Shown here: positions 43,229-49,013 of the stretch, piece after piece
Layout: every line of letters begins with the position of its first letter
How positions within the stretch are numbered: the first letter of the stretch is position 1
NCBI GenBank assembly: GCA_025362235.1
Contig: JANYGZ010000003.1
Location: 1-49,013 of the forward strand
Origin: Ferruginibacter sp.
GTDB lineage: Bacteria; Bacteroidota; Bacteroidia; Chitinophagales; Chitinophagaceae
Direction: 5' to 3'
Length of the DNA stretch: 49,013 nucleotides
Position numbers and translations under genes: made by a program
Notes under the pieces: model-generated
Told to the model about the DNA's origin: nothing
Databases searched by the model: none
What the model saw: the letters and a program-made list of their open reading frames with translations, nothing else

Positions 43229-44185
43229 ATGAAATTTTTCATCTCGATTTCATTAGCTTTTTTTCTTCCCAATAGACCATTTGCACAAAATTCTTCTTCG
43301 AAATTAAAAGATTCAGTTTCAATTACCTTATTAGATCAAAAAACAAAGCAGGAAAGAGTAACATTAATTGGAGCCGTTAATGTTGCTGCTTACCTAGGCA
43401 CAATGACAGCTTTATATCAAACCTGGTATAAGAACTACCCCCAAAGCAAATTCCATTTTTTTAACGACAATAAAGAATGGTTGCAGGTAGATAAAGTGGG
43501 TCATATGTGGAGTGCTTATACAGAGGGAAGGGTAAATATGGAAATGTGGACCTGGGCAGGGCTTCCCCGGAAAAAAGCCATCTGGATTGGTGGGCTAAGC
43601 GGATTGGCATACCAATCTATCATAGAGGTTTTGGATGGCTTCTCTGCTGAATGGGGATTCAGCTGGGGCGACTATATGGCAAATGTTATTGGCAGCGGAA
43701 TGCTTGTGGCACAGGAACTTGGTTGGAAAGAACAAAAGATACAATTGAAATTTTCATCTCACTACCAAAGTTATGGAAACAATATTTTAAATACTAGGGC
43801 TGATGATATTTATGGTACGAATTTGCCAGAGAGGATATTGAAAGATTACAATGCACAAACTTATTGGCTGAGCGCAAACATCAGGGCTTTTTTTAAGGAT
43901 GCAAACCTACCTCCATGGTTGAACATTGCCGTTGGGTATGGGGCAGAAGGAATGTTTGGTGCGGTAGATAATATCTGGACAGATAAGAATGGAGTTACTT
44001 ACGACTATACCCGTGTTAAAAGGTATCGTCAATGGTATATTGCCCCCGATATTGATTTTACCAAAATCAGGACAAAAAATAAATTGCTGAAAACAATTTA
44101 TTTTATACTGAACAGCTTTAAATTCCCGACACCATCGCTTGAGTTTTCCAATAAAAAAGTAAAATGGAACTGGCTTCATTTTTAA
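43229..44185 (+). CDS. DUF2279 (YfiM-like) exported protein
   Basis: 318 residues from ATG 43229; a TTG at 43214 lies within the preceding hairpin. The signal peptide is MKFFISISLAFFLPNRPFAQ. The core DKVGHMWSAYTEGR, WAGLPRKKAIWIGGLSGLAYQSIIEVLDGFSAEWGFSWGD and ANVIGSGMLVAQ is the DUF2279 pattern, probably an outer-membrane or periplasmic protein. The ~130-residue C-terminal part has aromatic beta strands. It is common next to envelope genes in Bacteroidota; function unknown. A hairpin separates it from czcA. Confidence 0.83.
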   Translation: MKFFISISLAFFLPNRPFAQNSSSKLKDSVSITLLDQKTKQERVTLIGAVNVAAYLGTMTALYQTWYKNYPQSKFHFFNDNKEWLQVDKVGHMWSAYTEGRVNMEMWTWAGLPRKKAIWIGGLSGLAYQSIIEVLDGFSAEWGFSWGDYMANVIGSGMLVAQELGWKEQKIQLKFSSHYQSYGNNILNTRADDIYGTNLPERILKDYNAQTYWLSANIRAFFKDANLPPWLNIAVGYGAEGMFGAVDNIWTDKNGVTYDYTRVKRYRQWYIAPDIDFTKIRTKNKLLKTIYFILNSFKFPTPSLEFSNKKVKWNWLHF

Positions 44186-44700
44186 ACTACATTTCTACTT
44201 AAAGCTTATAAAATATAATCTAAAGTTCAAAATTGTGTTTTATAATAACCAGCCCTGCCCAATGGCAAGTTACTAGATTTTTGAAGAACCCAACAGGCTG
44301 TACATAATATAAGGAATTTTGCATGAATTCCTTATACTTATAAATATTTAGCTATATTAAAGTGAGTTTTTGTGTCTTCCGTTTAAAAAATAAAAGGGTA
44401 CTTATCCAAAAATGTAAAACCGCACAAACCAGCGTACAAGTCCACCAAAGTGTTCATTGGACTTCTGCGCCTGACAGGCTCAAATATCACATCTTTTTTA
44501 CAGTAGTATTTTTTTGTTCCATCATTACAAGTTTGTTTTTCATATTTTGCCTTATACCAGTTATGCCAATTTTATTTAAAAACTTTTAAGGATGCTTTTA
44601 ATGTCTAATTGGTATTACTTTTGAAGGAAAATAATATGCCGCCAAAAAGCACCAAGCCTTTTATATACTATAGTGATTGCATTTATGGGTTTGTTTAAAT
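44186..44700. other. 515-bp spacer between convergent genes
   Basis: No supported gene. It holds an 11-bp perfect AT-rich inverted repeat, TATAAGGAATT (44308-44318) / AATTCCTTATA (44326-44336), and a 7-bp hairpin AAGTCCA/TGGACTT (about 44438-44464). A plus-strand frame of 75 codons (44362-44589) is unconvincing. Confidence 0.5.
44308..44336. repeat. AT-rich perfect inverted repeat
   Basis: An 11-bp stem with a 7-nt loop, about 120 bp after the DUF2279 stop. No T tract follows on either strand. It could be a weak terminator or a protein-binding palindrome. Confidence 0.45.
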
Positions 44701-45990
44701 TTATTGCAGGGAAATTACGATTGTGTTGGTGGTATAATTAATATCTTCAATTGATTTGATGAGGTTGTTGTGTTGCTCCAACAGCTTAAGTTTGGTATCC
44801 TTGTAGGCATCGATAAAATCTATAAACTCCAGCAGGCTTATTTGTCTGGCCTGGTAGCTTTTTAATATACTTTGACGCAGCCCATCATATTTTTGAGAAA
44901 AATCCAGTTGTTGTAAATTATTTACCTGTTGCAGGTATTTAAATTTTGTAAATGTTGCGTTAACCTCGTTTTGAATTTTGCTATATTGTAAACTGGATTG
45001 TACTTCCTGTTGCTGGATACTGTATTGAGCCGATTTTATATTGCCCTGGTTCCTGTTAAGAATATTGATTGGCAGTGATATTGCCAATCCAACATAGTTT
45101 ACATTGTAACTGCTCCGCTGATCATATTCAGATCCGACCGTTACATCGGGTTTGGCCAATGCCTTTTGGTAAATGAGGTTATTTTTTTGAAGTTCTAAAG
45201 CAGTTTGGGCTATTTTGGCGTCGGGCCTGTTTTGCATGGCCGTTTTTACAAGGCTATCCAAATCAGGAATTGGAACGGTGGTAAGCTCTCCAAATTTGTA
45301 GGTAAGCGCCGGTGCAATAAAACTACTGTCAGTAGATTGCAGTAATAATTTTAGTTCACTTTCCACAGGTAGTATGGACGACTCTATATTCACCAGCTCA
45401 TTTTGCAAATTAAACAACAAAGCTTTTAAACGCATGTTGTCTTTTAGGGCGATATTGCCTGCTTTTAATTCCGCATCCATACCGGTTATTAAATGCTGCA
45501 ATTCTATAATCTCCACATCATAAACTTTCTTCATTTTCAGCTGGTGATTAATCTCCAGCAAATCGCCGCGTAGCGTATAACGCAGGCTTCGCATTACATC
45601 ATCAAACTGCTCTTTTGCCAATGTTGTATTGTCGGTTGCCAATTGTGCCAGCTTTGTTCTTTTTCCTGCAGTACGCAGCAGTTGAGTAACCTGTATATAA
45701 AAAGTACCCCTGTTGGCTTCATGCGCAAAAAATTTGCCATCACCTTTTGCACCATCGTAGATATTCTGGTCTGTACTTAAAATGGGGTTATCCCATAACC
45801 TGACTTGTTCTATCAAAGCCTTATTGACATCTATGTTATATTTGGCAGCCAGTAAAGACAGGTTTTTTTGCAGAAATATTTTTTCTGCTTCTGGCAGTGC
45901 AAGACGAAGGGTATCGGCCGGTGACTGTGCTTTTAGTGAATGGCAAGCAAACAGTACTATGCTTAATAATTGAATGAAAGCTTTTTGCAT
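44701..45990 (-). CDS. second TolC/CzcC-family outer-membrane efflux protein (orphan)
   Basis: 429 residues with signal peptide (MQKAFIQLLSIVLFACHSLK...AQ). It is clearly related to the czcC product: the mature start LPEAEKIFLQKNLSLLAAKYNIDV and the NRNQGNIKSAQYSIQQQEV segment correspond closely, consistent with an old duplication. No adaptor or pump gene adjoins it. With the CzcA fragment at 36503 it may be the surviving outer-membrane part of a second, decayed efflux operon, or it may serve another pump. It lies downstream of the two-component genes on the same strand, 298 bp away. Confidence 0.87.
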   Translation of the reverse strand: MQKAFIQLLSIVLFACHSLKAQSPADTLRLALPEAEKIFLQKNLSLLAAKYNIDVNKALIEQVRLWDNPILSTDQNIYDGAKGDGKFFAHEANRGTFYIQVTQLLRTAGKRTKLAQLATDNTTLAKEQFDDVMRSLRYTLRGDLLEINHQLKMKKVYDVEIIELQHLITGMDAELKAGNIALKDNMRLKALLFNLQNELVNIESSILPVESELKLLLQSTDSSFIAPALTYKFGELTTVPIPDLDSLVKTAMQNRPDAKIAQTALELQKNNLIYQKALAKPDVTVGSEYDQRSSYNVNYVGLAISLPINILNRNQGNIKSAQYSIQQQEVQSSLQYSKIQNEVNATFTKFKYLQQVNNLQQLDFSQKYDGLRQSILKSYQARQISLLEFIDFIDAYKDTKLKLLEQHNNLIKSIEDINYTTNTIVISLQ

Positions 45991-46288
45991 CAGTATTTTA
46001 TATTAACGGTAATAGAATTGCTGTTGCAAAATTGACTGCTTCTTTAATTAAAAGGTAATTAACAAAAGTTAACCATAGGTTAATGCGGTACTTATAACAT
46101 AGTGTGCAGTTTAAAACTTATATAACTTAATGAAGATAGACAGGAAATACTTTTAGCTTTGTATACAGCTTGATTTTTTTTGTTACCCTTTGCATCAAAG
46201 CCTGCCCCGAATATATTTCGTGGGTAAAAAGTAAACAGGGGCTGTCCCTGCCGGCTACAACTTTTCGGTAAACGTGTATTTCGTAAAA

Positions 46289-46990
46289 TTAAGTCGCCTG
46301 CGGCACGGTAAAACGGAATCCAATACCATGAATTGTTTCTAATCCAATCCCAGGATCTGTTCTTAAGAATTTACGCAGTTTGGTTATAAAAACATCCATG
46401 CTTCTTCCTAAAAAATAGTCATCTTTACCCCACACATTCAACAATATTTCTTCCCGTTTTATCACTTTGTTCTGGTGCTGGCAAAAAAACTTTAAAAGGT
46501 CTGCTTCCTTTTGAGTAATGTTGAATGTTTCAACAGGGCTGCTAACTTTAAGGCTTGCAGGCGAGAAAACAAGATTGCCAATTATAAAATTTTCTGCAGT
46601 ATCGGAATGTAATTTTTTTGTACGGCGCAGAAACATGGCTATCTTTTTTAGCAATTCCGGCATACTGAATGGTTTTGCCAGGTAATCATCCGCGCCCGTA
46701 TCATAACCCTTCAACCGGTCAGTCTCCTGGCTTTTGGTACTTAAAAAAATGATGGGTATAACATCTGATTGCTGCCTTATTTTTTTTGCCACTGTGTACC
46801 CGTCCTTGTTGGGCATCATAATGTCCAAAAGACAAATGTCAAACTTTGCTTTATCAAATGTATCGATGGCTGTTTGCCCATCGGAACAATGCACAACTGC
46901 ATACCCCTCGTCTTCGAGTGTATCTTTTACCATAAATGCAAGGCTGGCATCATCCTCTGCAAATAATATGGTGGCTTTTACTGCTGACAT
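46289..46990 (-). CDS. OmpR-family response regulator
   Basis: 233 residues. The receiver domain has the acidic pair D13-D14, phosphoacceptor D56 in LLDIMMPNKDGY, a switch Thr/Ser in FLSTKSQE and the lysine in DDYLAKPF. The winged-helix DNA-binding domain follows (NITQKEADLLKFFCQHQNKVIKREEIL, SMDVFITKLRKFL, IHGIGFRF). It is encoded 11 bp after the kinase gene and co-transcribed. The nearby efflux genes make metal or envelope stress a plausible signal; this is inference. Confidence 0.94.
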   Translation of the reverse strand: MSAVKATILFAEDDASLAFMVKDTLEDEGYAVVHCSDGQTAIDTFDKAKFDICLLDIMMPNKDGYTVAKKIRQQSDVIPIIFLSTKSQETDRLKGYDTGADDYLAKPFSMPELLKKIAMFLRRTKKLHSDTAENFIIGNLVFSPASLKVSSPVETFNITQKEADLLKFFCQHQNKVIKREEILLNVWGKDDYFLGRSMDVFITKLRKFLRTDPGIGLETIHGIGFRFTVPQAT

Positions 46991-47001
46991 ACTGCTGTTA
47001 T

Positions 47002-48267
47002 TTAATGATTAGGTAATACAATTATAAACTCGGTACCAATATCTTCTATGCTGTTGATTGTAATAGTACCATTATGGGCATTGATAACTTTTTTTACAAA
47101 ATACAATCCGAGCCCAAGGCCTTTTACATTATGCACATCACCTTTGGGAACACGGTAAAATTTTTTAAATAATTTTTTCTGATATTTTTTGGCAATGCCT
47201 ATTCCATTATCTTTTACAGTAATTGAGTAGGAGCCGTTAAAGGTTTTTGTTTCAATAATAATCAACGGATTTGTTGAATACTTAATGGCATTGGATATAA
47301 CATTCAATAATGCAACATATAAATTATTGCTGTCGGCATTAATGGTGTGGTTATGTTCCTCAAGGTGCAGTTCTATTTTTGCATTTTTTTCTTCAATAGG
47401 GGCATATAATTGTGCCACTGCATTTTTTATTAATTCGTTGGGTGCAATTTTTTCTTTTTCCAAAATCAATCCTGTTGCTTCTGTTTTTAATACTTTCATC
47501 AGGTTTTCAATATGCTGTTTTAAGTAGGCCGTTTGCCCCTTCATAAGCTTAGTATATTTCGCAAGTTTTTCCGGCTGTTCTATAACACTGGGTTTGGAAA
47601 TATTATCCAGGCCAACTATTAATGTTGTAAGCGGCGTTTGAAATTCGTGTGTTACATTTTGGATAAAATCATTTTGTATTTCGTTTAAAAACTTTTGCCT
47701 GTATAAATGAAATACACTAAAGCCCAATGCAATTAAAATAACCAGCAAAAGAACACTTGATATAATCCACCAGGTCATTTCGCTTAAAATATATTGGTAA
47801 CGGTTTGGAAAATATACATTCACGTAAGCATAAGGATTTTTATATAATGGCAAATCACCGGCACTGTTAACAGGATATTTTGTAACTGCTGTTGGTAAAT
47901 ATTCCTGGAACATGTAACTGTGTGTATCATCATTGTACAAGCCTACTTTACAATCGGCAAATACCCCAAAATCTTCCAAATTACTTAATACACTATTCAG
48001 CAGTGAGTCTTTAGGAGGGATGCTGTCAATCCTGAATAAAAATGTTTGAAGGTTTGGTTGTTCTATCAGTTGCTGCAAGTGTGCGGAATTGGAATGCGTT
48101 ACTTTAAGGTCTTCATATACACCTTTAATACTTTTTATAACACTGGTTTCAAATTCTTTTTGCTCATATTTATATATTTTATTGAGCCAGAATAATTGGG
48201 CCGCTACCAATAATCCTATAATGATGGTAGATAATAAAATAATCCATTTAAATGTATCGGATCGCAT
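47002..48267 (-). CDS. membrane sensor histidine kinase
   Basis: 421 residues. TM1 is about residues 8-28 and TM2 about 165-187, enclosing a ~135-residue periplasmic sensor region without a recognised domain. The HisKA dimerisation helix has H207 in QNVTHEFQTPLTTL. The ATPase domain has the N box NVISNAIKYS, G1 DNGIGIAKK and G2 GLGLGLYFVKKV. There is no HAMP domain of usual length. First gene of the kinase-regulator pair; start ATG 48267. Confidence 0.94.
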   Translation of the reverse strand: MRSDTFKWIILLSTIIIGLLVAAQLFWLNKIYKYEQKEFETSVIKSIKGVYEDLKVTHSNSAHLQQLIEQPNLQTFLFRIDSIPPKDSLLNSVLSNLEDFGVFADCKVGLYNDDTHSYMFQEYLPTAVTKYPVNSAGDLPLYKNPYAYVNVYFPNRYQYILSEMTWWIISSVLLLVILIALGFSVFHLYRQKFLNEIQNDFIQNVTHEFQTPLTTLIVGLDNISKPSVIEQPEKLAKYTKLMKGQTAYLKQHIENLMKVLKTEATGLILEKEKIAPNELIKNAVAQLYAPIEEKNAKIELHLEEHNHTINADSNNLYVALLNVISNAIKYSTNPLIIIETKTFNGSYSITVKDNGIGIAKKYQKKLFKKFYRVPKGDVHNVKGLGLGLYFVKKVINAHNGTITINSIEDIGTEFIIVLPNH

Positions 48268-48465
48268 TTAATCAGTTAAATTTAAGCAAAGTAAATACAA
48301 AGGTCTGCACAATTATTTATTAATGTTAAAGCAATAAGGTTAAATACTGGTTAATGGAATTCGCCAAAGGGTATTCATTTTTCAAACAGTTGATGAATTT
48401 AATTCTGGTTAAATCAACAGGCCTTAACAACCTTGCCGGGTGCAGCAAAGCCTTGAAGGCAGGAC

Positions 48466-48496
48466 AATACAGCCCTCTTGGGCCTGTATTTTTTAA
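48466..48496 (+). terminator. plus-strand intrinsic terminator without an obvious gene
   Basis: AATACAGCCC (48466-48475) pairs with GGGCCTGTATT (48480-48490), 10 bp with one bulged C and a TCTT loop, followed by TTTTTT. Upstream, 48268-48465 holds further pairing (CCTTGCC/GGCAGG, about 48431-48463) but no convincing gene, so a short RNA may end here. Confidence 0.6.
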
Positions 48497-48582
48497 AAAT
48501 GCAAATGTGGAACTATTTACTGAAAGCGGATTTATATGCCCGCAGATCCTCGATACAAATAATTAAGAATTGAATTATAGAA

Positions 48583-48897
48583 TTATTTTAAATACAAAAC
48601 AGTTGCTGCGGATTTCATTTTTTCGGTGGTTCTGTTTGCCCATCTTGAAACACCATTTTTATCCAGCAGGGCAAGGGCATCATCAATCTGTACCTGTAAG
48701 CTTTTAAAACTTTCAAGGCTTTGGGTTAGCCCGCTGCTTTTATTACGTATCATCCACAAACGCTGATGTTCCTCAATAATAACAGGACAAATAGCCTTCA
48801 TCTCCAACAATAGTTTTCTATTTTCTTCATCCGTTTGCTGAAGATGATAGTTAATGTATTCTTTTAAATCGGAAATGGCTGCCGCAAGAACGAAGAT
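48583..48897 (-). pseudogene. C-terminal fragment, possibly of a GH20-like glycosidase
   Basis: An open frame with no start in the conserved-looking part. It reads AAAISDLKEYINYHLQQTDE, then LEMKAICPVIIEEHQRLWMI, RNKSSGLTQSLESFKSLQ, and ends ATVLYLK with TAA at 48583. An in-frame stop (48898-48900) bounds it upstream, and the only ATG (48810) lies inside the helix-rich region. The RLWxxRNKxxGL pattern resembles the C-terminal helices of family 20 glycosidases, but the assignment is weak. The rest of the gene is missing and the DNA beyond codes on the other strand. Confidence 0.5.
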
Positions 48898-49013
48898 TTA
48901 GTATACAAAGAAGTTCCCAAACTGAACACCGTTTCAGCAGATGTGGCTTTGCAATGGGCCGATATAAGCTTATATACCATTCGGTTTTCTTCTTATAATA
49001 CACCTACATATGC
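48868..49013 (+). CDS. N-terminal part of a PAP2/vanadium-haloperoxidase-like lipoprotein, start missing, cut by window edge
   Basis: After an in-frame TAA at 48865-48867 the frame reads IGNGCRKNEDLVYKEVPKLN, then TVSADVALQWADISLYTIRF, then SSYNTPTY and on past the edge. The ADVALQWADxxLYTIRxxxxNTPTY pattern matches the start of vanadium-dependent haloperoxidase / PAP2 phosphatase proteins of Bacteroidota, which are often lipoproteins. The GC at the front could be the end of a lipobox, but no start codon or signal peptide precedes it. The gene therefore appears truncated at its 5' end by the junction near 48870-48900. Confidence 0.55.
   Translation, partial: MGNGCRKNEDLVYKEVPKLNTVSADVALQWADISLYTIRFSSYNTPTY

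Noticed and set aside
44362..44589. 75-codon plus-strand frame with a hydrophobic C-terminus
   Set aside because: AT-rich spacer between convergent genes; the hydrophobic run arises from T-rich codons and the N-terminal half has no coding character.
48354..48566. 70-codon plus-strand frame spanning the terminator hairpin
   Set aside because: An intrinsic terminator lies in its middle and no motif is recognisable; treated as non-coding.
1..49013. CRISPR arrays, rRNA and tRNA genes
   Set aside because: No regularly spaced repeats and no cloverleaf or rRNA signatures were noticed by eye; a covariance-model scan was not possible.

Overview
The window reads as a chromosomal segment of a Bacteroidota bacterium, most likely a Chitinophagaceae relative (Ferruginibacter/Sediminibacterium type). 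Evidence: low GC, lipoproteins with SPII lipoboxes, a type IX secretion C-terminal domain, start codons without Shine-Dalgarno-like sequences, promoter elements matching TAnnTTTG, a zinc-less C-minus L36 and a bacillithiol-type YtxJ protein. The genus is inference.

Layout. 1-3.6 kb: leuA-leuB (leucine synthesis, minus strand; leuB cut by the window edge), a Bacteroidota-type hypothetical protein and aroQ. 3.7-9.4 kb: a small lipoprotein, carA, and the spc/alpha ribosomal cluster infA-rpmJ-rpsM-rpsK-rpsD-rpoA-rplQ, ending at an intrinsic terminator. 9.5-13.7 kb: a lipoprotein, a hypothetical protein, a secreted cupredoxin with a T9SS tag, homogentisate dioxygenase and a phosphodiesterase. 13.7-14.8 kb: a complete IS5-family insertion sequence. 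14.9-22.6 kb: PEP carboxylase divergent from thrABC. thrABC is preceded by a Thr-rich leader ORF lying in a chain of mutually exclusive hairpins, which is the strongest regulatory find here. 22.7-28.7 kb: YtxJ with a tiny lipoprotein, a DnaQ-like exonuclease, a GT2 polyprenol glycosyltransferase, rhamnose mutarotase, a coiled-coil protein, a zinc alcohol dehydrogenase and a lipoprotein sugar isomerase/epimerase.

28.8-34.7 kb is an accessory region. It holds a tightly overlapping four-gene operon ending in an ECF sigma factor, an Abi/HEPN-like gene interrupted by TGA near its 3' end, a DUF3883 PD-(D/E)XK-like protein, a small membrane protein and a frameshifted membrane-protein gene joined to it stop-to-start. 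Strongly structured non-coding DNA lies between them, including a nested 9+9 bp inverted repeat and an attC-like hairpin.

34.9-48.3 kb: a MutS-related ATPase, a decayed CzcA fragment, an intact czcCBA divalent-metal efflux operon, a DUF2279 protein, an orphan TolC-type protein and a histidine kinase/response regulator pair. The right end (48.58-49.01 kb) joins two 5'-truncated genes pointing away from each other: a minus-strand C-terminal fragment and the start-less beginning of a PAP2/vanadium-haloperoxidase-like gene. This suggests a deletion, rearrangement or assembly join. No rRNA, tRNA or CRISPR array was seen.
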